Source: CAVPHV01 sp964465915 (GTDB lineage Bacteria > Actinomycetota > Acidimicrobiia > Spongiisociales > UBA5794). Taken from it: a DNA stretch of 6,140 nt. This document shows, piece after piece, positions 1 to 5,775 of this stretch (its first letter is position 1; every line of letters starts with the position of its first letter). The stretch covers positions 1-6,140 of the forward strand of contig CAYXMJ010000177.1 of NCBI GenBank assembly GCA_964465915.1, written 5' to 3'. A model generated the notes under the pieces. That model saw nothing but the letters and a program-made list of their open reading frames with translations, was not told the origin of the DNA and did no database searches. The position numbers were made by a program, and so were the translations under genes.

Positions 1-444
1 CCGGCCCGATGCTGACCTGAACCCGGAAGCCCTCATGCCGGGCCGGCATGGGGAGCGAGCCGAGGATCTAGTGTCCCAATCGAAGGAGTTGGCTGGCGTC
101 CCTCGCTCCCTCTTGGCGAGCTGGGAGTGATTGCCGCGGCGGCAGCCCTGGAGCGACCTGAGTACTCGACCGTGGCGATGTTTGCTGAGGTGGGTTACTC
201 GTCGGCAACGCCGAGGAACGCTGCACGTCATGCGTTGGCAGCCGCCCAAGTGGCCGATGCCTGCAATGCTCTCCCGATAGCCTTCCGGGCTCATGGTTCG
301 ATGAGTCGGATCTTGGCGAGGGCCGACGATTCGAGGCTCATGTTGCGCTGGGCGATGGGCCCTTTCGTCGTGTTGTTCGGCGAGGAGACGTCGGCGAGAC
401 GGACGATCGAGGGCGGCGTCGCACGACACCGAGGACGGCAGGAC
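1..444. other. Left-edge region without a supported gene
   Basis: No convincing gene lies here. It is downstream of the Nudix hydrolase stop on the minus strand. The first 130 bases hold a near-palindrome at 34-50 (8-bp arms CATGCCGG / CCGGCATG around a single G, extendable to 31-53) and a 9-bp inverted repeat, GGGAGCGAG at 51-59 with CTCGCTCCC at 102-110. The only coding-like stretch is on the plus strand from 127 to about 400 (separate entry). The minus-strand frames show low-complexity Arg/Pro/Ser translations typical of shadow frames. Confidence 0.5.
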
Positions 445-669
445 CTACTCGTCGGGCACCGGCGCCGTGGTGGCAAATCGGGCGATCACCGCACGCAAGC
501 CCTCGTTGTCCACCTGGAGCATCGCCGCCGGCGGCGATTGCCACTGTCGACGTCGCATTCCGGACTCCAGCCAGTCGTCCAGCTCGGCCTGCACTCGAAG
601 CGGGTACACCTCTACGTGGCAAGTGCCTCCCCACTTCTTGTGCCGATAGGAGCCGAGAGGCTGCGATGA
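127..669 (+). CDS. Doubtful ORF, possible gene fragment
   Basis: I do not recognise this ORF. It would start at a GTG with no usable ribosome binding site. The first 85 or so residues have a plausible protein composition, including an Ala-rich helical stretch with GYSSATPRNAARHAL (about residues 23-37). This faintly recalls the helix-turn-helix of phage small terminase subunits or other HTH proteins, but that is impression only. From about residue 90 the translation turns Arg/His/Gly-rich, and the last 225 bases are antisense to the Nudix gene, so the full ORF is very unlikely to be real. If anything is genuine, it is a remnant covering about 127-400. The frame is open back to position 16 but contains no better start. 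Confidence 0.15.
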   Translation: MIAAAAALERPEYSTVAMFAEVGYSSATPRNAARHALAAAQVADACNALPIAFRAHGSMSRILARADDSRLMLRWAMGPFVVLFGEETSARRTIEGGVARHRGRQDLLVGHRRRGGKSGDHRTQALVVHLEHRRRRRLPLSTSHSGLQPVVQLGLHSKRVHLYVASASPLLVPIGAERLR

Positions 670-894
670 GATCTCCCCGACCACACCGGCCTCTTCCTCG
701 GCTTCCTTTGCCGCGGACTCAGGCGAGGTGAGGCCAAACTCGACGATGCCTTTCGGCAGGATCCAGTGTTTGCCTTTGCGCGAGGTGACGAGCAAGACTT
801 CGAGGCTTCCCTCCCGCCACCGGTAGGGAAGCGCCGCGGATTGGCGGTACATCCATGAGGGGCGGCGCGGCGGCTGCTCCGACGTCATCGTCAT
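445..894 (-). CDS. Nudix hydrolase
   Basis: This 149-residue protein is a stand-alone Nudix hydrolase, a cytoplasmic enzyme type that cleaves nucleoside diphosphates linked to another moiety. The Nudix box spans residues 49-71, starting GIVEFGL and ending KEAEEEAGV. The metal-binding glutamates E64, E67 and E68 are present. The box differs from the consensus at two points: Lys63 replaces the usual Arg, and Leu55 sits where the first Glu is usual. The preceding strand LEVLLVTSRKGKHWILPKG (31-49) is typical of small Nudix enzymes close to the diadenosine polyphosphate and diphosphoinositol phosphate hydrolases; the substrate cannot be read from sequence. The ATG at 894 follows GAAGG, and an in-frame TGA lies just upstream, so a long N-terminal extension is excluded. 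It lies 145 bases downstream of preA on the same strand and may be cotranscribed. Length is normal for the family. Confidence 0.9.
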   Translation of the reverse strand: MTMTSEQPPRRPSWMYRQSAALPYRWREGSLEVLLVTSRKGKHWILPKGIVEFGLTSPESAAKEAEEEAGVVGEISSQPLGSYRHKKWGGTCHVEVYPLRVQAELDDWLESGMRRRQWQSPPAAMLQVDNEGLRAVIARFATTAPVPDE

Positions 895-988
895 CCTTCT
901 CGATTCGGGTTCCGTGGACCATCAGTCTTGCAAGCTTTGATACCCCAGGAGCCAAATGACGAACTTCCTCCGTGGCCTTGGTCATCAT
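719..988 (-). CDS. Short ORF with strong RBS between preA and Nudix gene
   Basis: A consensus GGAGGT (991-996) precedes two adjacent ATG codons (986-988 and 983-985). The second gives MTKATEEVRHLAPGVSKLARL and onward, which reads like ordinary protein for about 32 residues, as far as GTRIEK. The frame then passes over the Nudix start in another phase, and its translation becomes shadow-like (Ala/Pro/Arg-rich) until the stop at 719. It may be a leader ORF coupling translation of the Nudix gene, the surviving start of a decayed gene, or spurious. I do not recognise a family. The ribosome binding site is better than the Nudix gene's own, which is the main reason for listing it. Confidence 0.25.
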   Translation of the reverse strand: MMTKATEEVRHLAPGVSKLARLMVHGTRIEKDDDDVGAAAAPPLMDVPPIRGASLPVAGGKPRSLARHLAQRQTLDPAERHRRVWPHLA

Positions 989-1039
989 GCACCTCCTTGG
1001 ACCGGGCTTACCGCCAAGAAGCAGGAGTAGCTGTAAGTG

Positions 1040-2320
1040 TCATGACGATCCCGCCAGCTGTGAGGTCCGGCGATCCCCGGTGGCCACCTCCTGCCCTCGG
1101 GCTTCAGCCTCCTCCGGCGAGAGCATCTTGATGGCGCCTTCTGGGCAGACGTGCATGCACAGCGAGCAACCGTCGCACTTGTCGGAGTGATACTGGGGGT
1201 ACTCCTTCTTGTTCCAACTGATCGCCTGGTAGCCGGCGTCGTTGCACGACGTGTAGCACCTGCCGCACTGACGGCAGACGTCTTGGTCCGACCAGGCGAC
1301 GACTCGGTAATCCCGATCGAGTTCGCTGTGGCTGACGAGATGCCCGAGTGAGGCACCGCAGAACTCGTCGATGGTCCGGAAGCCGTGCTCGCCCATGTAC
1401 TCCTCCAACCCACGGGTGAGCTGCCGGATCACTTTGTACCCCTTGTACATGACCAGCGTACAGATCTGCAGATTGGAGGCACCGAGCAGAACGAACTCCG
1501 CGGCGTCACGCCAATTCCACAGCCCACCGGAACATGACACGGGGTAGCCCATGGCGGCGATGTCGGCAACGCACCGTAGGGCGATCGGCTTGATCGCTGG
1601 ACCCGACAGACCGCCGTGCGTCGACTTTGTCCCGACCACCGGGTACGGCACCAGCGTGTCGAGGTCGACTCCGCTGATGGAGTCAACCGTATTGATGGCT
1701 GCGAGTCCGCTCGCACCGCTGTCCATCGCCGCTGAGGCCACCGCCCGGATGTCAGAGCAGGTTGCCGTCAGCTTCGCAATCACGGGCACGTCGGCGACGG
1801 CTGTGGACCACCCAGTCACTCGGGCAACGAGTTCCGGATTCGCGCCGATGGCCGCACCCATCCCCATTTCGGGGAGTCCGTGAGGACACGCCAGGTTGAT
1901 CTCGATGATTTGGGCTCCGGCCTTCTGGCTCTCGACGGTGAGCATCTTCCAGTCGTCGGGGGAGTCGGCGTCCGACATGACGCTTGCCATGATCACGTGG
2001 TCGGGGTAGCGGGTCCGGATGTCACGAATCTCATCGAGCCATAGCTCGAGCGGACGGGTCGTTGCCAGCTCGATGTTCTGCAAGGCCTGAGCCTGGCCCC
2101 GCTTGCCGCTACGGGGATCGTTGACCGTTGCCAATCGCGGGGTGACGTTCACCGTCTTGTCGGCGTCGACGGTCAGCGACTTGGTGACGGCGGCGCCCCA
2201 GCCGGCGTCGAACGCTCGCATGATCATTTCGCCGGTCGTGGTCGGCGGCGCCGACGACAGTGTGAACGGGTTCGGGAAAGAGATGCCGAGGAAGTCAGTC
2301 TCGAGGCTTGGTGTGCTCAC
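1040..2320 (-). CDS. preA: PreA-type dihydropyrimidine dehydrogenase subunit (FMN / 4Fe-4S)
   Basis: This 426-residue cytoplasmic protein resembles the catalytic subunit of NAD-dependent dihydropyrimidine dehydrogenase, which interconverts uracil or thymine and their 5,6-dihydro forms. Residues 1 to about 310 form a DHODH-like TIM barrel. INLACPHG carries the expected catalytic Cys145, followed by NPELV (161-165), IAKLT (181-185), INTV (209-212), the GGLSGPAIKP stretch (236-245) and SGGLWNW (264-270). The C-terminus has two CxxCxxCxxxC motifs: C349/C352/C355/C359 and C382/C385/C388/C392, the second ending CPEGAI. Length matches E. coli PreA (about 411). I chose the GTG at 2320 because GGAAGGA lies 7 bases upstream and the homologous region begins there; the frame stays open to 2467, but that extension looks non-coding. 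Ser-to-Ala just before the active-site Cys is a small departure from the usual NxSCP. The partner PreT (FAD/NADH subunit) is not in the window, so substrate and electron donor remain open. Other DHODH-like oxidoreductases share this layout. Confidence 0.9.
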   Translation of the reverse strand: MSTPSLETDFLGISFPNPFTLSSAPPTTTGEMIMRAFDAGWGAAVTKSLTVDADKTVNVTPRLATVNDPRSGKRGQAQALQNIELATTRPLELWLDEIRDIRTRYPDHVIMASVMSDADSPDDWKMLTVESQKAGAQIIEINLACPHGLPEMGMGAAIGANPELVARVTGWSTAVADVPVIAKLTATCSDIRAVASAAMDSGASGLAAINTVDSISGVDLDTLVPYPVVGTKSTHGGLSGPAIKPIALRCVADIAAMGYPVSCSGGLWNWRDAAEFVLLGASNLQICTLVMYKGYKVIRQLTRGLEEYMGEHGFRTIDEFCGASLGHLVSHSELDRDYRVVAWSDQDVCRQCGRCYTSCNDAGYQAISWNKKEYPQYHSDKCDGCSLCMHVCPEGAIKMLSPEEAEARGQEVATGDRRTSQLAGSS

Positions 2321-2327
2321 GTCTGGA

Positions 2328-2334
2328 TCCTTCC
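2328..2334 (-). promoter_or_regulatory. Ribosome binding site fixing the preA start
   Basis: GGAAGGA lies on the minus strand, 7 bases before the GTG at 2320. It selects this start over the in-frame ATG at 2467, whose 49-residue extension shows no family resemblance. Confidence 0.7.
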
Positions 2335-2606
2335 GCCGGCTGACCTCCGGGTGCCGGATTGCGGCGGGCAACGTGCTCGCGGTCTCCGATGCCCCGGGGC
2401 TTGGACTGCAGTACCGTCGATCCACCGTACAACGTGGCTGGGATGCCGGGTAGGCCCATTTGGCCATGCAGTGTGTGAGTGCTCAGCCCGTGGGAATGAA
2501 GAGAGCGGTATTGCCGCGGTCGGGGGCACGTTCGAGACGGATCGTTTCCTGACCATCGGCTCTGACCAGCCGGTCCGCCGACATTCACGCTGGAGAGAGA
2601 GCCTCT

Positions 2607-2611
2607 GGAGG
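2607..2611 (+). promoter_or_regulatory. Ribosome binding site for the TTG start of the hydrolase
   Basis: GGAGG is separated by 5 bases from the TTG at 2617. No other start codon nearby has comparable support; the in-frame ATG at 2656 has none and would lose the basic n-region of the signal peptide. Confidence 0.75.
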
Positions 2612-2616
2612 TTTGC

Positions 2617-3471
2617 TTGGCCCGACGTTCTTGGGTGTGTCGCCGCCTTGGTGTCATGCGGGTGGTTGGCGTATCTGTCACCTTGCTCCTCGCCGGGGGA
2701 TGCGGAGGGAACGGATCAGGCCTCATCGCGACTACGGAGCTGGAGTTGGCGCCCTCAACATCGCTCGCGGCGACGACCCTGGCGACCACCACTACCGAGG
2801 GGCCTGTGGAACTCGAAATCGAACTCTTACGCGAAGAGGTACGGTTCCGCTCAGGCGAGTTCCAGCTGGTCGGCGAGCTGAGTCTCCCGGGTGGCAACGG
2901 CCCGTACCGAGCGATCGTCTTGATTCACAGCAGCGGCTCGCAGACCCGCACCAGCACGCCAACTTCGGGCCTGATTCGACAACGGTTTCTCGATGCCGGC
3001 TACGCAGTGTTGGCGTGGGACAAACCCGGCAGCGGCGAATCCACCGGTGAGCTCGACGGCGAGTACGAGACCACTCAGCTGGCGTCCATTCTGGCGGATG
3101 GCGTTGCGCTACTGGTCGAGCATCCGTCCATCGATTCGGACCACATAGGTCTCTGGGGTCTCAGCCAGGCGGGGTGGGTCATGCCGATGGCGCTGACGAT
3201 GACGAACGACGTTGCCTTCATGATCGTGGTGAACGGGGGAGGCGAGGACGCTATCGAGAATCAGGTCTATCAGTGGGGGAGGAAGGCCATCTGCCTCGGC
3301 GGCACCGAGGAAGAGACGGCCCTCATTGAAGAGCATGGGGCCCCGGCGTTGAAAGCCGCGACCTACGAGGAGTACCGCGACGCCATGGAGGTGCTGCTCA
3401 CGATCCCGAAACTCAGCACCTACGTCGGAGTCCAAGTCGAGATGGCGACAGAGCACAATTGGGTTCCCTAG
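2617..3471 (+). CDS. Alpha/beta hydrolase lipoprotein, cut short by in-frame TAG
   Basis: This is the N-terminal part of a secreted alpha/beta hydrolase of the dienelactone hydrolase/acyl-esterase-like type. Translation starts at TTG behind GGAGG. Residues 1-28 are a lipoprotein signal peptide (basic n-region MARRSWVCRR, hydrophobic VVGVSVTLLLAGG) with lipid-acceptor Cys29. A Thr/Ala-rich linker (about 38-62) leads to the catalytic domain. VLIHSSGSQ (101-109) is the oxyanion-hole strand, VLAWDKPGSGES (131-142) is the family core motif, and GLSQAG (181-186) carries the nucleophile Ser183. The frame then meets TAG at codon 285. It continues without a break in the same frame to 3765, where the catalytic Asp and His lie. 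The 284-residue product therefore lacks two of the three triad residues and should be inactive. The full reading would be about 382 codons. A nonsense mutation, a sequencing error (one base would restore it) or readthrough are the options. The substrate is unknown. Confidence 0.85.
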   Translation: MARRSWVCRRLGVMRVVGVSVTLLLAGGCGGNGSGLIATTELELAPSTSLAATTLATTTTEGPVELEIELLREEVRFRSGEFQLVGELSLPGGNGPYRAIVLIHSSGSQTRTSTPTSGLIRQRFLDAGYAVLAWDKPGSGESTGELDGEYETTQLASILADGVALLVEHPSIDSDHIGLWGLSQAGWVMPMALTMTNDVAFMIVVNGGGEDAIENQVYQWGRKAICLGGTEEETALIEEHGAPALKAATYEEYRDAMEVLLTIPKLSTYVGVQVEMATEHNWVP

Positions 3472-3507
3472 CCCCGAGAGATCGACGCCTTCTTCGACCC
3501 GATCGAG

Positions 3508-3765
3508 GTGATCGGGAAGACCACCATCCCGATTTTGGCGATCTTCGCCGAGCTCGATGTCCAGGTGGATCCCGTTCAGGGAGCTGCGGCCTACGGGGCC
3601 GCGCTGGAACGAGCCGGGAACGCCGAGTCCCATGTCGAGATCATTTCCGGCGTCGGTCACACCCTCAACGAGGCAGAGCAGAACGGATGCGCCACCGGGA
3701 GCGGCCATTCGACCCGCTACCTAGAACTGATCGATGAGTGGATCGAACGTCCCGAGTCTCTCTAG
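3508..3765 (+). pseudogene. C-terminal part of the interrupted alpha/beta hydrolase
   Basis: This segment is in the same frame as the upstream hydrolase ORF, separated from it only by the TAG at 3469-3471; homologous sequence in fact resumes immediately at 3472 with PREIDAFFDPIEVIGK. It contains the rest of the alpha/beta hydrolase fold: IPILAIFAELD with the catalytic Asp (residue 314 in full-length numbering), the DPVQGAAAY helix, and SGVGHTL with the catalytic His348, then the final helix YLELIDEWIE. The GTG at 3508 has no properly spaced ribosome binding site, so an independent gene is unlikely. The segment shows no further stop or frameshift, which suggests the interruption is recent or an artefact. 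Confidence 0.8.
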
Positions 3766-4205
3766 GGGCTGCGTCGCGATCAGGACTCGGCCGACCCGGA
3801 TCAGAGCATCTGGATCCACACTGCAACATTCGGCGTCCCGGGCCGGTCGGCGGGCAGCGCTCCGGCGAGAGGTGGCAATGTGAGGTGACGCTCAGTGGCT
3901 CCTCGGCACCTTGGGCCGCGGGAGTTCGAGTGTTTGGGTGGTGGTGACCACACGCCATACGCACGTGCGTCCCGGGGACGGCCCCCAAGTGGTCGACGTG
4001 GAGCCGGTATTGCGACTCCACCGGCGTCTCGATGGGTCGTGCCATCGTTCGCAAGCAGCGAGCCGAGCTCACGGTGAAGATGTCTGCCCAAGGCAAAGAG
4101 ACGGCGACCAAGATCGGTCGCAACGAACGATGCCCCTGCGGTGTGCGATCCAGTCTGCTGCAACGCCAGCACCTCGAAGCGGCACCCAGCTTCAACCTTG
4201 TCGGG
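3766..4205. other. Intergenic region between convergent genes, with gene debris
   Basis: These 440 bases lie between the ends of two converging genes. A short hairpin at 3798-3817 (GGATC/GATCC plus AG/CT with one bulged base, loop AGCAT) could be a weak terminator for the hydrolase; it has no T-tract. A half SEC-C motif occurs at 4110-4142 (separate entry). Several frames are open on both strands, but none has a good ribosome binding site or a recognisable full domain. No tRNA or rRNA was seen. Confidence 0.45.
4032..4205 (+). pseudogene. Possible remnant of a SEC-C motif protein
   Basis: In the plus frame beginning at the ATG at 4032, codons 4110-4142 read KIGRNERCPCG, a close match to the first half of the SEC-C zinc motif (GRNxxCPCGSGKKYKxCC). 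This motif is found at the end of SecA and in many small proteins. The second half is missing in frame, but TGC TGC (CysCys) occurs at 4156-4161 in the next frame. Only 13 bases separate the halves where 21 are expected, consistent with an 8-base deletion and frameshift. The frame otherwise continues antisense into the lipoprotein gene, so an intact gene is unlikely. Nothing upstream identifies the parent protein. Confidence 0.3.
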
Positions 4206-5585
4206 TCATCGGGAGACGACGCGTGTGCCCTTGAAGTGGATGGATTCGCGGGGATCGAAGATCGTCCACCAGAGGTCGAAGTCGAGCCTGCTGTCGCGAT
4301 CCGCGAGACGAATGCCTCTGAGCTCGGCCGCGTCGTCATCGACTCGGATCCAGCCGTCCGCATCGCCGTTGTCGTGGACGTCGCTCACGTTCCATGAGCC
4401 GCAGGAACCGGTTTCGCCTCCCAGTGCGGCATCGCAGGGCTCGATTGGACCGAAGTAGAGCGGCGGCGTGGTTACGTCGTCGAGGTTCGTGACCCGGTAG
4501 CCGAACTGGGAGAACGCGAGTTCTATCTCGTACGGGGGTATGGATGGTGCAGTGACCGTGCCGCGCCAGGTACCCAGGAGTCGCGCCCGATAGTGGAGCC
4601 GTTCGATCGCTGCCTCATAGTCGTCGACACCAGACCCGGTGTAGGAGGTGCCGATCTCGGTCACCCGCGTGGTCGGGTCGGTACCTGTGCCGTCAAAGGC
4701 GAATCCCAGATACGGAATCGAGGCGTCCCAATAGTTGCCACGGAAGGCGACACCGAGACTCTCCCGGTCGCAGGAGCCGGCATATGCGGCGCAGACGGCT
4801 TGAGCGAGAGAGCGGACGCCGATGCCTTCCTGCGTCTCAAGCCGCGGACCGTCTGGGATGGCTTCGACCCTCCACCCGGTCAAACCCGGCGCATCGAGCC
4901 AGAGCGGCGCTCCACCCGGGCTATGGCCAGCGTCGTCGCTGACGACGACTTCGATCCCCGCCGACGTCCAGCTCACCGTCCGTTCATAGCCTCCAGGGCT
5001 GTTCGATGTCGTGTCGGTTTCGTCGGCGTTTGGCGGGCCGAGCATGTCGACGAGATACGCCACCGATTCACCCTCAGGCGTTCTGAACTCGAGTTGCCCC
5101 AGCCCATCCGGTCGCAGTGTCAGCGGCGGGTCGTAGCTGACCTGCACTGCCCGGCTCGTCGTCAACCCCGTCTCGGGATCGGTAGCCGTGAAGGTCGTCG
5201 TGTTGGCTCCCGGGTTGAGGAGCAGTTCCAGCGTCCACGACCCGTCGGAAGCGACGCCAGCGAAGTACGTGCCGGCACCGACGACGGTGCAACCTGGATC
5301 AACGATCCCGGCAAACCGATACCGGCGAGTCGTCACCCTCTCACCCTCGGTGGGGATCACCACGACGAGCTGTGGCGGCTCTGGCGCGGCCGTGGTGGAC
5401 GCAGGAAGCGTGGTGGACACGGCAATGGTCGTAGACGCGGGAATGGTGGTGGACGCGACTGCTATCGCTGTTGTAGCTGCGGTCGTGTGGGTATCCGTGG
5501 TGGTCGAAACATCGGCATCCGTGCCGACACTCGAACAGCCAGCCACCATGACGGCGAGCAAACCAGCACCAAGAGAGGTCCGCAA
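4206..5585 (-). CDS. Secreted multidomain lipoprotein, function unknown
   Basis: This 459-residue protein has a lipoprotein signal peptide (MRTSLGAGLLAVMVAGC; lipobox VAGC, Cys17), so it is likely anchored outside the membrane. Residues 18-71 are a Thr/Ala-rich linker with four 6-residue units (STTIPA, STTIAV, STTLPA, STTAAP; 45-68). Residues about 72-153 look like a bacterial Ig-like domain of the type preceding LTLRPDGLG, with SDGSWTLELLLNPGANTTTFTATD as its core. Residues about 155-315 are an unrecognised region with LRPDGLG, VDMLGPP and a close Cys pair (C265, C272). Residues about 337-459 form a further domain beginning LLGTWRGTVTAP, whose GTW pattern and beta-rich look resemble lipocalin-like barrels; C384 and C395 may pair. 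I chose the TTG at 5585 over the GTG at 5630: GGGGAGGAGG lies 5 bases upstream and the signal peptide then begins directly. No catalytic motif is visible. Binding or cell-envelope roles are guesses. Confidence 0.85.
   Translation of the reverse strand: MRTSLGAGLLAVMVAGCSSVGTDADVSTTTDTHTTAATTAIAVASTTIPASTTIAVSTTLPASTTAAPEPPQLVVVIPTEGERVTTRRYRFAGIVDPGCTVVGAGTYFAGVASDGSWTLELLLNPGANTTTFTATDPETGLTTSRAVQVSYDPPLTLRPDGLGQLEFRTPEGESVAYLVDMLGPPNADETDTTSNSPGGYERTVSWTSAGIEVVVSDDAGHSPGGAPLWLDAPGLTGWRVEAIPDGPRLETQEGIGVRSLAQAVCAAYAGSCDRESLGVAFRGNYWDASIPYLGFAFDGTGTDPTTRVTEIGTSYTGSGVDDYEAAIERLHYRARLLGTWRGTVTAPSIPPYEIELAFSQFGYRVTNLDDVTTPPLYFGPIEPCDAALGGETGSCGSWNVSDVHDNGDADGWIRVDDDAAELRGIRLADRDSRLDFDLWWTIFDPRESIHFKGTRVVSR
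5382..5453 (-). repeat. 18-base tandem repeat encoding the Thr-rich linker
   Basis: Four degenerate 18-base units encode STTIPA, STTIAV, STTLPA and STTAAP. The units sit in frame inside the lipoprotein gene, between the lipobox and the Ig-like domain, and act as a flexible surface spacer. Further Thr-rich sequence upstream (VSTTTDTHTTAATT) is less regular. Copy number could vary between strains. Confidence 0.7.
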
Positions 5586-5590
5586 ACCGA

Positions 5591-5596
5591 CCTCCT
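5591..5596 (-). promoter_or_regulatory. Ribosome binding site for the TTG start of the lipoprotein
   Basis: AGGAGG (within GGGGAGGAGG, 5591-5600) ends 5 bases before TTG 5585-5583. The upstream in-frame GTG at 5630 lacks a comparable site and would bury the signal peptide behind 15 polar residues. Confidence 0.75.
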
Positions 5597-5735
5597 CCCC
5601 ACTGCGATTGTCCGAGCTGTCACCGCGCACGGAATAGAGGACATCGACCCTTCAGCCGGCCCAGTCGAATCGCGACACACACGATCGCGTCGAGGCGGTT
5701 GCCCGCTTCCTGCTCGTTGGCGCTGAGGCGTAGCC

Positions 5736-5770
5736 GAGGTTGGGGGCCGAGCTTGCCGGCCCCCAACCTC
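5736..5770 (-). terminator. Perfect 14-bp hairpin, likely terminator
   Basis: Arms GAGGTTGGGGGCCG (5736-5749) and CGGCCCCCAACCTC (5757-5770) are perfectly complementary around a 7-base loop. The hairpin begins 6 bases beyond the stop of the minus-strand gene at 5776, as expected of an intrinsic terminator. No T-tract follows on the minus strand, which is common for actinobacterial stem terminators. It also separates that gene from the lipoprotein gene, implying the latter has its own promoter within 5586-5735. Confidence 0.75.
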
Positions 5771-5775
5771 TCCCC

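Larger units (their letters stand above)
2321..2616. promoter_or_regulatory. Divergent intergenic region between preA and the hydrolase gene
   Basis: This 296-base spacer must hold promoters for both divergent genes. I could not find a convincing pair of -35 and -10 boxes on either strand. An imperfect dyad lies at 2411-2430, with arms GTACCGTCGA and TCCACCGTAC (8 of 10 positions symmetric about a central GATC). It sits 91 bases upstream of the preA start and could be an operator, but about that degree of symmetry is expected by chance somewhere in a window this size. Open frames across the spacer look like shadows. Confidence 0.4.

Noticed and set aside
31..53. CATGCCGG / CCGGCATG near-palindrome at the left edge as a terminator or att site
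   Set aside because: No gene end adjoins it within the window, there is no T-tract, and no second copy was seen.
2321..2467. 49-residue N-terminal extension of PreA from the ATG at 2467
   Set aside because: The extension has no family similarity and no ribosome binding site, whereas the GTG at 2320 has a well-placed one and begins where PreA proteins begin.
2295..2897. 200-residue minus-strand open frame over the divergent spacer
   Set aside because: It overlaps the start of preA and the signal peptide region of the hydrolase; the translation is low-complexity Ser/Arg/Pro.
3905..3960. GGGAGTTCGAGT, resembling a tRNA T-arm
   Set aside because: No acceptor, anticodon or D-arm pairing could be drawn around it.
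3959..3970. Perfect 12-base palindrome ACGCACGTGCGT
   Set aside because: One or two perfect 12-base palindromes are expected by chance in a window this size, and it lies at no promoter or gene boundary.
3665..4363. 232-residue minus-strand open frame across the intergenic region
   Set aside because: It overlaps the ends of both neighbouring genes, has Arg/Pro/Ser/His-rich composition and shows no recognisable motif.
4593..5726. 377-residue plus-strand open frame
   Set aside because: It is fully antisense to the lipoprotein gene, which has a signal peptide, domain structure and ribosome binding site. The antisense translation is Arg/Gly-rich with no domain, as expected of a GC-rich shadow frame.
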